NCBI GenBank assembly: GCA_947179265.1 | Contig: CAMXBB010000011.1 | Span: 1-15,619, forward strand | DNA: 15,619 bases | Reading direction: 5' to 3' | Source: an uncultured Bacillota bacterium | Lineage (GTDB): Bacteria > Bacillota_I > Bacilli_A > RF39 > UBA660 | Part shown: positions 1 through 6,209 of the stretch, in pieces | Numbering within the stretch: position 1 is the first letter of the stretch | Layout of the letters: every line of letters starts with the position of its first letter | Translations under genes and position numbers: made by a program | Notes under the pieces: model-generated | Database searches by the model: none | What the model saw: the letters and a program-made list of their open reading frames with translations, nothing else | Told to the model about the DNA's origin: nothing

Positions 1-10
1 ATAATATTTT

Positions 11-313
11 ATGACTTATGTTGATTCTTTTAATAGTTTGTTTTTTAGTAAAATTACTATTAATCTTTCTTTAATAAGTAAATTTAATGACTTACTTAAT
101 GCCAAAGATGAGGCAGCTAGATGTAGAAGAGAACTAACACAAGTCCAAAACCAAGTTTCTTCTTTAAAAATAGAGTTGTTGCATGTAGATGGATATATTC
201 AATCTATAGAGTACATTGCAGAGAAAAAATATTTTGATGAATTAAGATCTACAACGGATATAGTTCAATTTATTAATAAAAAAAGAGAATTAAAAAAGGT
301 CGTTACTAATTAA
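11..313 (+). CDS. Small coiled-coil-like hypothetical protein
   Basis: I do not recognise this family. The 100-residue product has a hydrophobic N-terminal third (about residues 10-30) and then a long charged stretch (about 28-80) with heptad-like spacing and many Glu, Lys, Arg and Gln, which suggests a coiled coil. It contains one Cys and no catalytic motif that I know. The ATG at 11 has no visible ribosome binding site, and an in-frame TAA at 2-4 closes the frame just upstream. The start is therefore uncertain, and the gene may begin elsewhere or in another frame beyond the window edge. The 3' end is more convincing, because the TAA stop lies inside a strong terminator hairpin. The next gene is a cell wall hydrolase with its own promoter, so the two need not be co-transcribed. 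Confidence 0.5.
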   Translation: MTYVDSFNSLFFSKITINLSLISKFNDLLNAKDEAARCRRELTQVQNQVSSLKIELLHVDGYIQSIEYIAEKKYFDELRSTTDIVQFINKKRELKKVVTN

Positions 314-327
314 CGACTTTTTGTTTT
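294..327 (+). terminator. Rho-independent terminator of the first gene
   Basis: A 12-bp stem pairs 294-305 with 311-322 and includes one G-U pair. The loop is the 5 bases 306-310, and a T-rich run follows. The TAA stop of the upstream gene (311-313) is the first part of the 3' arm. Confidence 0.85.
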
Positions 328-328
328 A

Positions 329-357
329 TTGAAAAAGCAGATATTTCATGGTATTAT
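329..357 (+). promoter_or_regulatory. Probable sigma-A promoter for the glucosaminidase gene
   Basis: TTGAAA at 329-334 (5 of 6 to consensus) and TATTAT at 352-357 (5 of 6) are separated by 17 bp. Transcription would start near 364, giving a 5' leader of about 25 bases with AGAGG at 377-381 before the ATG at 389. It lies directly behind the preceding terminator. A TATAAT at 364-369 is an alternative -10 box but has no good -35 partner. Confidence 0.55.
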
Positions 358-388
358 ATTTAATATAATAAAGAATAGAGGTTAGGTA

Positions 389-1117
389 ATGACTTTTAAA
401 TATAAAAAGGAAATTGCTATTATATCTATAGCTTTTCTTTCATGTTTTATTCTCGTTTTAGGAATAAAACAAATATATTTTAGTGCAAGTAAAGGAACAG
501 ATGATGCGTTAAAGACATATGAACAAGATGAACATAATAATATGAAATTTGCTAGAGCTACAACGGAACCTATAACAACTACTTATGATCCATTAGCATC
601 AGTTATAGTAAACTATAAGGATGATGAGGAATATGATGTTGTTGAGGAAGTTTTAGAATATCCTTACAAAGTTGCTCCAACGATTAAAGAAGATGGATCT
701 ATAATATATGATGGAATGACAGTTACAGAACTTACTAATAAGTTGAATAAGTCCTTGGGATCATATATGACAAATACTGGATATTTCTTTGCTGATTACA
801 CTAGAAGAACTGGACTTGATCCTTATTTGAGTGTGGCAATTGTTTTATTAGAGACAGGATGCAAATGGAAATGCTCTAAATTAACTGTTGAATGCAACAA
901 CATAGGTGGCTTAAAAGGGAATGGATCTTGTAATGGAACTTCGTATAGTAAGTATGATAATTTAGATAAGGGAATAGAATCATATCTAAATATTATATAT
1001 TATAACTATTATGCTACTGGCTTAGATACTCCAGATAAAATGGCTAGTAAATATGCAGCAAGCAGTAAATGGTCAGAAAAAGTGAATAAATATATTGATG
1101 AAATAAAGTCGAAATAG
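389..1117 (+). CDS. Membrane-anchored glucosaminidase-type peptidoglycan hydrolase
   Basis: This 242-residue protein is probably an N-acetylglucosaminidase-like (lysozyme-fold) enzyme that cleaves the glycan strands of peptidoglycan outside the cell. Residues 1-7 are basic and residues 8-28 form one membrane segment or uncleaved signal anchor. An acidic, Thr-rich stalk runs to about residue 110. The C-terminal catalytic domain has the ETG motif with likely catalytic Glu155, the NNIGGLKG motif at 170-177, and the Tyr-rich helix and KYAASSKW segment near the end that are typical of this domain. Four Cys (158, 162, 169, 181) surround the active site and could form disulfides outside the membrane. 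The ATG at 389 has AGAGG 7 bases upstream. The gene has its own promoter and terminator, so it is probably a single-gene unit. The exact subfamily (FlgJ-like or LytG-like) is not decided by sequence inspection. Confidence 0.83.
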   Translation: MTFKYKKEIAIISIAFLSCFILVLGIKQIYFSASKGTDDALKTYEQDEHNNMKFARATTEPITTTYDPLASVIVNYKDDEEYDVVEEVLEYPYKVAPTIKEDGSIIYDGMTVTELTNKLNKSLGSYMTNTGYFFADYTRRTGLDPYLSVAIVLLETGCKWKCSKLTVECNNIGGLKGNGSCNGTSYSKYDNLDKGIESYLNIIYYNYYATGLDTPDKMASKYAASSKWSEKVNKYIDEIKSK

Positions 1118-1133
1118 TTCGGCTTTATTTTTA
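1101..1133 (+). terminator. Terminator of the glucosaminidase gene
   Basis: A 13-bp stem pairs 1101-1113 with 1118-1130, with one G-U pair and the loop ATAG (1114-1117). A short T run follows. The TAG stop codon forms most of the loop, so the end of the coding region is part of the hairpin. Confidence 0.85.
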
Positions 1134-1270
1134 TGTTGATAACCAGGTTAATGCTGGAAGAGTGAAAGTCTTAGCAAAAAGTTGTAAAATAAAATGTCGA
1201 TAAAAACTATGCTTTACAATAATAGGAAAAATACTTGTCGAATTTATTGAAAAAAAGTGCTAAAAGGTAC
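1134..1270 (+). other. Gene-free AT-rich region upstream of the ribosomal operon promoter
   Basis: I find no coding frame, tRNA or other RNA gene here. A small 4-bp hairpin (CCAG/CTGG, about 1143-1157) is weak. The motif TGTCGA occurs at 1195-1200 and again, as TGTCGAA, at 1236-1242. A-rich runs at 1226-1230 and 1250-1256 could act as upstream activating DNA for the rpsJ promoter. Confidence 0.5.
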
Positions 1271-1299
1271 TTGATTTTAATAATTTTGTAATGTATAAT
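1271..1299 (+). promoter_or_regulatory. Main sigma-A promoter of the S10-spc-alpha operon
   Basis: TTGATT at 1271-1276 (4 of 6) and a perfect TATAAT at 1294-1299 are separated by 17 bp. Transcription would start at about 1305-1307 and give a leader of about 128 bases before rpsJ. It is the only clear promoter in front of the 29-gene array. Confidence 0.8.
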
Positions 1300-1304
1300 G
1301 ATTG

Positions 1305-1433
1305 ATAGTTTAACTGGCTGTGATGTGCGAGGTTGCTGACACACTAGGAAGAGTTGCATAACAAAGTGTGTTCAGGGTAATTTGCTACGGAGCTATGTTT
1401 ATACAAGATATAGACGAAGGGAGAACATGTAAA
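1305..1433 (+). promoter_or_regulatory. Structured 5' leader of rpsJ mRNA
   Basis: The leader contains a stable hairpin: CTG (1336-1338) plus ACACACT (1339-1345) pair with AGTGTGT (1365-1371) plus CAG (1373-1375), with T1372 bulged and a 19-base loop. A second, weaker hairpin pairs 1393-1398 with 1408-1413. From memory, the segments CGAGGTTGCTGACAC and CGGAGCTATG, and the AGACGAAGG just before the ribosome binding site, look like those upstream of rpsJ in other Bacillota. A conserved role in operon control is therefore likely, but the ligand is not visible. The ribosome binding site is AAGGGAG at 1417-1423. Confidence 0.65.
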
Positions 1434-1739
1434 ATGTCAAAAGTTAGAATAAGATTAAAAGCTTATGATCACAGAATTCTTGATACTGCTGTAGCAAGAA
1501 TAATTGAAACTGTTAAGAGAACAGGTGGAAATATATCTGGACCTGTACCTCTACCAACAGAGATTCAAAAGATTACTGTATTGAAAGCTGTTCACAAATA
1601 CAAAGATTCTCGTGAACAATTTGAAATGCGTACTCATAAGAGATTAATCGATATCAAGGAACCTAGCAAAGAGACTATGGATGCCTTAACTCATTTGGAT
1701 TTACCAAGTGGTGTTGAAATCGATGTTAAAACAATGTAA
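1434..1739 (+). CDS. rpsJ: 30S ribosomal protein S10
   Basis: S10 is a 30S head protein. In other bacteria it also joins the NusB antitermination complex. The 101-residue product begins MSKVRIRLKAYDHRILD and carries the family signatures SGPVPLPT and AVHKYKDSREQFEMRTHKRL in the middle. It ends in the usual DLPSGVEIDVK segment, at normal family length. I chose the ATG at 1434 because the protein then begins exactly where other S10 proteins do and AAGGGAG lies 10 bases upstream. The same frame is open upstream to a GTG at 1368, but that part is the structured leader. S10 is the first gene of the operon, 23 bases before L3. A minimal ATG-TAA pair sits at 1427-1432, between the ribosome binding site and the true start. 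Confidence 0.97.
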   Translation: MSKVRIRLKAYDHRILDTAVARIIETVKRTGGNISGPVPLPTEIQKITVLKAVHKYKDSREQFEMRTHKRLIDIKEPSKETMDALTHLDLPSGVEIDVKTM

Positions 1740-1762
1740 GAAAAATAATGGAGGAAATGAAT

Positions 1763-2536
1763 ATGAAAGGAATCTTAGGACGTAAAATCGGTATGACCGA
1801 AAAATTTACGAAAGATGGAAAAGTTATTCCTGTCACTGTTGTAGAGGTTGAACCAAACGTTATAACTCAAATCAAAACAGTTGAAACTGATGGTTATAAT
1901 GCTATTCAATTAGCAATCGTTGACAAGAAAGAAAAAAATGCTACTAAGGCCGAAACTGGTCATGCAAAAAAAGCAAATGTATCTCCTAAGCGCTTCTTAA
2001 AAGAAATAAGAGTTGAATCTACTGAAGGTTATACTCTTGGAAGTACTATAGCTGCTGATACATTCGAAGTTGGAGAAAAAGTTGATGTAACGGGTACTTC
2101 AAAAGGTAAAGGATTTACTGGTGTTATTAAACGTCATGGACAATCTAGAGGACCAGAAACTCATGGTTCAAGATATCATAGAAGACCAGGTTCAATGGGA
2201 ACTATGAGACCAATGCGTGTTTTGAAAGGTAAAAAGTTAGCTGGACATATGGGTTCAGAAACAGTTACAATTCAAAATCTTGAAATTATTGAAGTATGTG
2301 TAGAAGATAATTATATATTAGTAAGTGGAAATATTCCAGGACCTAAACAATCTTTGGTATTAATCAGATCTGCTGTTAAAGGTGGAAAGGCTGAACCAAA
2401 AGAAATCATCATTAATAAAGAAGAAACTGTAGTTGAAGAAGTTAAGGAAGAAGTTGTAGAAGCAACAGCTGAAACAGCTGAAACAGTAGAAACTACAGAA
2501 GAAGCTGTAGTTGAAGAAACTACTACAGAAGAATAA
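1763..2536 (+). CDS. rplC: 50S ribosomal protein L3 with acidic C-terminal tail
   Basis: L3 helps nucleate 50S assembly and sends a loop toward the peptidyl transferase centre. The core (about residues 1-210) starts MKGILGRKIGMT and has the conserved KGKGFTGVIKRHG and THGSRYHRRPGSMG segments. The ATG at 1763 is chosen because it gives the family N-terminus and has GGAGGA (1750-1755) 7 bases upstream. Earlier in-frame ATGs at 1748 and 1757 lie on or too close to that site. At 257 residues it is about 45 longer than usual. The extra part (about 211-257) has 16 Glu between residues 220 and 257, mixed with Val, Thr and Ala, and is probably disordered. A GCTGAAACA repeat in the DNA suggests growth by slippage. 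The tail's role is unknown. Confidence 0.96.
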   Translation: MKGILGRKIGMTEKFTKDGKVIPVTVVEVEPNVITQIKTVETDGYNAIQLAIVDKKEKNATKAETGHAKKANVSPKRFLKEIRVESTEGYTLGSTIAADTFEVGEKVDVTGTSKGKGFTGVIKRHGQSRGPETHGSRYHRRPGSMGTMRPMRVLKGKKLAGHMGSETVTIQNLEIIEVCVEDNYILVSGNIPGPKQSLVLIRSAVKGGKAEPKEIIINKEETVVEEVKEEVVEATAETAETVETTEEAVVEETTTEE

Positions 2537-2563
2537 TTTTGATCACGAAAGGAGAATAAGACA

Positions 2564-3187
2564 ATGACAAAAGTTAACGTAATCGACCTTAAGGGTTCAA
2601 AAATAAAAGATTTAGAAATTAATGATGAAATTTGGAAGATTGAAGGAAATGATATCGTTTTAAAGAAAGCTATTCGTTTACAAATGGATTCTTTAAGACA
2701 AGGAACTGCTGATACTAAAGGAAGAAGCGAAGTATCAGGTGGTGGTAGAAAACCATATAGACAAAAAGGAACTGGTAATGCTCGTCAAGGAAGTATCCGT
2801 GCTCCTCACTACAGAGGTGGTGGAATAGTATTTGGACCTACTCCAAGAGATTACACATTCAAGATAAATAAGAAAGAAAGAAGATTAGCATTAAAAACTG
2901 CTTTATCTGAAAAATTAGCAGAAAAGAAATTAATCGTTGTTGATTCATTAGAATTGACTTCAACTAAGACTAAAGATGCTATATCTATGTTAGAAACATT
3001 AAAATTAAGTGGAAAAGTATTATTTGTAAGTTCTCATGATGCAGAAAAGTTATATTTAGCAACTAGAAACTTAGGAAATATCGCTGTTTTAATGGCTGAT
3101 GAATTAAATGTATATGATATCGTAAATGCAGATGTTATGGTTTGCGATGAAGATACTATGAAATATGTAGAGGAGGCGCTTAATTAA
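2564..3187 (+). CDS. rplD: 50S ribosomal protein L4
   Basis: L4 is an early-assembly 50S protein whose long loop reaches into the nascent peptide exit tunnel. In some bacteria it also represses its own operon. The 207-residue product has the tunnel loop at about residues 46-92, with the recognisable KPYRQKGTG core, and a normal globular C-terminal domain (LIVVDSLEL, VLFVSSHD). Position 72 is Asn (GTGNAR) where I expect Arg (GTGRAR). AAAGGAGA at 2548-2554 is the ribosome binding site. The stop overlaps the start of L23 by one base (TAATG), which favours translational coupling. Confidence 0.97.
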   Translation: MTKVNVIDLKGSKIKDLEINDEIWKIEGNDIVLKKAIRLQMDSLRQGTADTKGRSEVSGGGRKPYRQKGTGNARQGSIRAPHYRGGGIVFGPTPRDYTFKINKKERRLALKTALSEKLAEKKLIVVDSLELTSTKTKDAISMLETLKLSGKVLFVSSHDAEKLYLATRNLGNIAVLMADELNVYDIVNADVMVCDEDTMKYVEEALN

Positions 3188-3456
3188 TGAAAGATATAAT
3201 TATCGCACCAGTTATTACTGAAAAGAGTGCATCATTAGCATCTGATGGAAAAACTTATGTTTTCAAAGTTCAAAAGAGTGCTAATAAAACTCAAATAGCT
3301 GACGCTATTGAAAGCGCATTCAATGTAAAGGTTAGCAGTGTAAGAACTCTAAATACAAAAGCTAAAGATAAAAGAGTTGGAAGATACACAGGAAAAACTA
3401 AAACTTATAAGAAAGCTATCGTTACTTTAGCTGACGGTTATGCTATAGAAATATAG
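3187..3456 (+). CDS. rplW: 50S ribosomal protein L23
   Basis: L23 sits at the tunnel exit and is the docking site for trigger factor and the signal recognition particle. The 89-residue product has the family opening (IIAPVITEKS), the VFKVQKSANKTQIADAIE helix region and the VNTL-like VRTLNTKAK strand. Length is normal for a bacterial L23. The ATG at 3187 overlaps the L4 stop, and GAGGCG upstream inside L4 (about 3172-3178) serves as ribosome binding site. Confidence 0.96.
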   Translation: MKDIIIAPVITEKSASLASDGKTYVFKVQKSANKTQIADAIESAFNVKVSSVRTLNTKAKDKRVGRYTGKTKTYKKAIVTLADGYAIEI

Positions 3457-3471
3457 TAGGAGGGATTACTT

Positions 3472-4299
3472 ATGGGTATAAAGAAATATAAACCAACGAC
3501 TAATGGTCGTAGAGGAATGTCTACTTTAACTAATGAAGAAATTACTACTTCTACTCCAGAAAAATCTCTTTTAAGAAAGAAGACTAAAACTGGTGGACGT
3601 AATAATCAAGGTAGAATGACTGTACAACACATTGGTGGCGGTGCTAAAAGAAAATATCGTGTAATCGATTTTAAAAGAAATAAAGTTGGTGTAACTGGTA
3701 AAGTTGCAACAATTGAATATGATCCAAATCGTAGTGCAAATATCGCTTTAATCAACTATTTAGATGGTGAAAAGAGATATATAATTGCTCCTAAAGATTT
3801 GCAAGTTGGAATGATTATCGAAGCTGGAGAAGCAGTAGATATTAAAGTTGGTAATGCAATGCAATTACAAAACATTCCAGTTGGTACTTTAGTTCATAAT
3901 GTAGAATTAAAACCTGGTAAAGGTGGAGAAATAGCTCGTTCTGCTGGACAAAGTGTTCAAATTTTAGGTAGAGATGGAAAATATGTAATCGTTCGTTTAC
4001 AAAGTGGAGAAACAAGAAAGATTCTTGGAACTTGTATGGCAACAGTTGGTGTTGTTGGTAACGAAGATTATGAGTTGGTAAACATTGGAAAAGCTGGACG
4101 TACACGTCATATAGGAATTCGTCCTACAAACCGTGGTTCTGTTATGAACCCTAACGACCATCCACATGGTGGTGGTGAAGGTAGAACACCAATCGGTAGA
4201 AAGGCTCCAGTTACTCCTTGGGGTAAACCAGCACTTGGATATAAAACTCGTAAAGGAAAGAAAGCTTCTGACAAGTTAATTGTTAGTAAGAAGAAATAG
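3472..4299 (+). CDS. rplB: 50S ribosomal protein L2
   Basis: L2 is one of the most conserved 50S proteins. It is needed for subunit joining and peptidyl transferase activity. The 275-residue length is standard. The C-terminal signature MNPNDHPHGGGEGRTPIGRK is present, with the HPH triad at 230-232. Several usually fixed positions differ: residues 52-60 read QHIGGGAKR where I expect RHRGGGHKR-type sequence, position 213 is His where Trp is usual (RTRHIGIRPT), and position 220 is Asn where Val is usual. AGGAGGG at 3458-3464 is an excellent ribosome binding site 7 bases before the ATG. Confidence 0.97.
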   Translation: MGIKKYKPTTNGRRGMSTLTNEEITTSTPEKSLLRKKTKTGGRNNQGRMTVQHIGGGAKRKYRVIDFKRNKVGVTGKVATIEYDPNRSANIALINYLDGEKRYIIAPKDLQVGMIIEAGEAVDIKVGNAMQLQNIPVGTLVHNVELKPGKGGEIARSAGQSVQILGRDGKYVIVRLQSGETRKILGTCMATVGVVGNEDYELVNIGKAGRTRHIGIRPTNRGSVMNPNDHPHGGGEGRTPIGRKAPVTPWGKPALGYKTRKGKKASDKLIVSKKK

Positions 4300-4307
4300 G
4301 TGATTTT

Positions 4308-4571
4308 ATGGCAAGAAGTTTGAAAAAAGGACCTTTCGTTGATGAAAGCCTTATGAAAAAAATAAAAAAATTAAATGAATCAAATAAAAAAGAAGTTGTT
4401 AAGACTTGGTCACGCCGTTCAACTATTTTCCCTGATTTCGTAGGACACACTATTGCAGTTCATAATGGAAAAGATTTTATTCCAGTATATATAACTGAGG
4501 ATATGGTTGGTCATAAATTAGGAGAATTTGCTTTAACTCGTAAAGCAGGCGGACATGCAGGACAAAAGTAG
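4308..4571 (+). CDS. rpsS: 30S ribosomal protein S19
   Basis: S19 lies in the 30S head, where it contacts S13 and helps position A-site tRNA and the intersubunit bridge. The 87-residue product starts MARSLKKGPFVDESL and has the conserved TWSRRSTIFPDFVGHTIAVHNGK core and the VGHKLGEFALTRKAGGHAG end. The ribosome binding site AGGTGAT (4298-4304) overlaps the L2 stop codon and matches the 16S tail beyond the usual AGGAGG core, so reinitiation after L2 is likely. Confidence 0.97.
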   Translation: MARSLKKGPFVDESLMKKIKKLNESNKKEVVKTWSRRSTIFPDFVGHTIAVHNGKDFIPVYITEDMVGHKLGEFALTRKAGGHAGQK

Positions 4572-4582
4572 GAGGATATTAG

Positions 4583-4924
4583 ATGGAAACTTATGCAATA
4601 CATAAAAGTGCTATGGTAGCTCCACGTAAATGCCGTATGACTATGGATTTGGTTAGAGGTAAGAAAGCTACTACAGCTGTTGGAATATTAAAAAATACTA
4701 ACACTAAATCTAGTAGACTTATCCTTAAAGTATTAGAATCTGCAATGGCTAATGCAACTAACAACTTTGGAGCTAAAGTAGAAGATTTAGTAATATCTGA
4801 ATGCTTTGTTAATCCAGGACCTGTTTATAAAAGAGTAAAAATTGGTTCTAGAACAAAAGTAGACAGAAGAGATAAAAGAACAAGTCACATAACTGTTAAA
4901 GTTAGTGATGGTAAGGAGGCTTAA
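4583..4924 (+). CDS. rplV: 50S ribosomal protein L22
   Basis: L22 binds several domains of 23S rRNA, and its beta-hairpin lines the exit tunnel opposite the L4 loop. The 113-residue product has the APRKCRMTMDLVRGK and ESAMANATNNFG signatures and the KRTSHITV strand. The tip of the hairpin (residues 85-97) lacks the usual PRAxGRA core and instead reads KIGSRTKVDRRD, with the same loop length. This is a substitution and not a deletion. AGGAGG (4570-4575) overlaps the S19 stop and lies 7 bases before the ATG. Confidence 0.96.
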   Translation: METYAIHKSAMVAPRKCRMTMDLVRGKKATTAVGILKNTNTKSSRLILKVLESAMANATNNFGAKVEDLVISECFVNPGPVYKRVKIGSRTKVDRRDKRTSHITVKVSDGKEA

Positions 4925-4926
4925 TT

Positions 4927-5607
4927 ATGGGACAAAAGGTAGATCCTAGAGGATTAAGACTTGGAGTAAATAAGGACTGGCAATCAAAATGGTATGCTGA
5001 AAAACAAGAATATGTAAAATCATTAAATAATGATATTAAGATTCGTGAATTCTTAACTAAAGAATTAAAAGATGCATCAGTTGCTGAAGTTATTATTGAA
5101 AGAAAGAATAATAGAATTGATGTTAAAATATCTACTGCAAAACCTGGTATTATTATCGGACGTGGCGGAGAAGATATCGAAAAATTAAGAGCTAAAATTA
5201 AAAGAGTTTGTGGAGAAGAAGTATTTGTTACAATTAATGAAGTAAAAAATCCTGATTTAAATGCAGAGTTAGTTGCTCAATCAATTGCTAAACAAATTGA
5301 AAACAGAGGTAACTTCAGAAATGTTCAAAAGAAAGCTATTAAGAACACTATGAAAGCTGGAGCTAAAGGTATTAAAACTGCAGTTTCTGGAAGATTAGGT
5401 GGAGCTGAAATGGCTAGAACTGAAGGATATACAGAAGGTACTGTACCACTACAAACTATAAGAGCTGATGTAGATTATGCTACAGCAGAAGCTGATACTA
5501 CTTATGGTAAGATTGGTGTTAAAGTTTGGATTTACAAAGGTGAAATCTTAAACAAGAGAGTAAGAAAAGAAGGAGGTAATGACGATGTTAATGCCAAAAA
5601 GAACTAA
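4927..5607 (+). CDS. rpsC: 30S ribosomal protein S3
   Basis: S3 is at the mRNA entry channel of the 30S head and contributes to mRNA unwinding. The 226-residue product begins MGQKVDPRGLRLG. It has an N-terminal KH domain with the GRGG loop at 78-81, followed by the C-terminal domain with AGAKGIKTAVSGRLGGAEMAR and the TEGTVPLQTIRADVDY signature. AAGGAGG (4913-4919) lies 7 bases before the start. Its last 23 bases overlap the start of L16. The AGGAGG used by L16 (5571-5576) encodes part of the S3 C-terminus, so S3 and L16 translation should be coupled. Confidence 0.97.
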   Translation: MGQKVDPRGLRLGVNKDWQSKWYAEKQEYVKSLNNDIKIREFLTKELKDASVAEVIIERKNNRIDVKISTAKPGIIIGRGGEDIEKLRAKIKRVCGEEVFVTINEVKNPDLNAELVAQSIAKQIENRGNFRNVQKKAIKNTMKAGAKGIKTAVSGRLGGAEMARTEGYTEGTVPLQTIRADVDYATAEADTTYGKIGVKVWIYKGEILNKRVRKEGGNDDVNAKKN

Positions 5608-6016
5608 ATATCGTAAACCTCATAGAATCTCTTATGAAGGACATGCTAGAGGAAATACTGAATTAAATTTCGGTGAATATGGATTACAAGCTAAAGAAGG
5701 TGGATATGTAACAGCTCGTCAAATCGAAGCAGCCCGTATCGCTATGACACGTTATATGAAACGTGGAGGACAAGTTTGGATCAATATCTTCCCTCATTTA
5801 GCAAGAACACAAAAACCTTTAGAAACTAGACAAGGTAAAGGTAAAGGTAATGTTAGTGAATGGGCAGCTGTAGTTAAGGAAGGCAAAATCATGTTTGAAA
5901 TTGCTGGAGTTACTGAAGATATTGCTCGTGAAGCATTAAGATTAGCTTCTCATAAGCTAAGTGTTAAAACTAGATTTATAAAGAAAGAAGAAAGTGGTGA
6001 AGCTAATGAAGACTAG
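5585..6016 (+). CDS. rplP: 50S ribosomal protein L16
   Basis: L16 sits by the A-site tRNA and completes late 50S assembly. The 143-residue product starts MLMPKRTKYRKPHR, as the family does. It carries FGEYGLQA, RQIEAARIAMTRYMKRGG and the ETRQGKGKGN loop near the tRNA. The ATG at 5585 is chosen over the ATG at 5579 because it gives the family N-terminus and stands 8 bases from AGGAGG. A short acidic end (EESGEANED) is an extension of a few residues. The start overlaps S3 by 23 bases, and the end overlaps L29 by 11 bases. Confidence 0.96.
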   Translation: MLMPKRTKYRKPHRISYEGHARGNTELNFGEYGLQAKEGGYVTARQIEAARIAMTRYMKRGGQVWINIFPHLARTQKPLETRQGKGKGNVSEWAAVVKEGKIMFEIAGVTEDIAREALRLASHKLSVKTRFIKKEESGEANED

Positions 6017-6209
6017 TGAAATTAGAAATATGTCCACTGAAGATATCAACAAGAAAATCGAAGAATTAAAAAATGAATTATTCGATATGAGAATGAAGCA
6101 AGCTACTGCATCTTTAGAGAAACCTCATAGAATCAGAGCTGCTAGAAAAGACATAGCTAGAATGAAAACTGTTTTAGCTGAAAGAAAAAGTGAAGGAGGA
6201 AATGAATAA
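6006..6209 (+). CDS. rpmC: 50S ribosomal protein L29
   Basis: L29 is a small helical-hairpin protein near the tunnel exit, next to L23. The 67-residue product has the family pattern MKTSEIRNMSTEDINKKIEE, then LKNELFDMRMKQATASLEKPHRI, then the second helix DIARMKTVLAERK. I chose the ATG at 6006 because it gives the standard N-terminus. The ribosome binding site GGTGA (5996-6000) is only moderate. Upstream in-frame GTG codons at 5994 and 5997 would add unsupported residues. It overlaps the L16 end by 11 bases and the S17 start by one base. Confidence 0.94.
   Translation: MKTSEIRNMSTEDINKKIEELKNELFDMRMKQATASLEKPHRIRAARKDIARMKTVLAERKSEGGNE

Noticed and set aside
1134..1300. tRNA or small RNA gene in the gap before rpsJ
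   Set aside because: I could not form a cloverleaf or a stable extended structure there; only a 4-bp hairpin is visible.
1368..1433. N-terminal extension of S10 from a GTG at 1368
   Set aside because: The extra 22 residues are not found in S10. The DNA is the structured leader, and the ATG at 1434 has a good ribosome binding site.
3842..4105. Antisense open frame opposite L2, and similar ones at 6705-6974, 7583-7798, 9865-10086, 10750-10950, 12922-13185 and 14929-15117
   Set aside because: They lie opposite well-identified conserved genes, have no clear ribosome binding site or family resemblance, and reflect codon bias on the coding strand.
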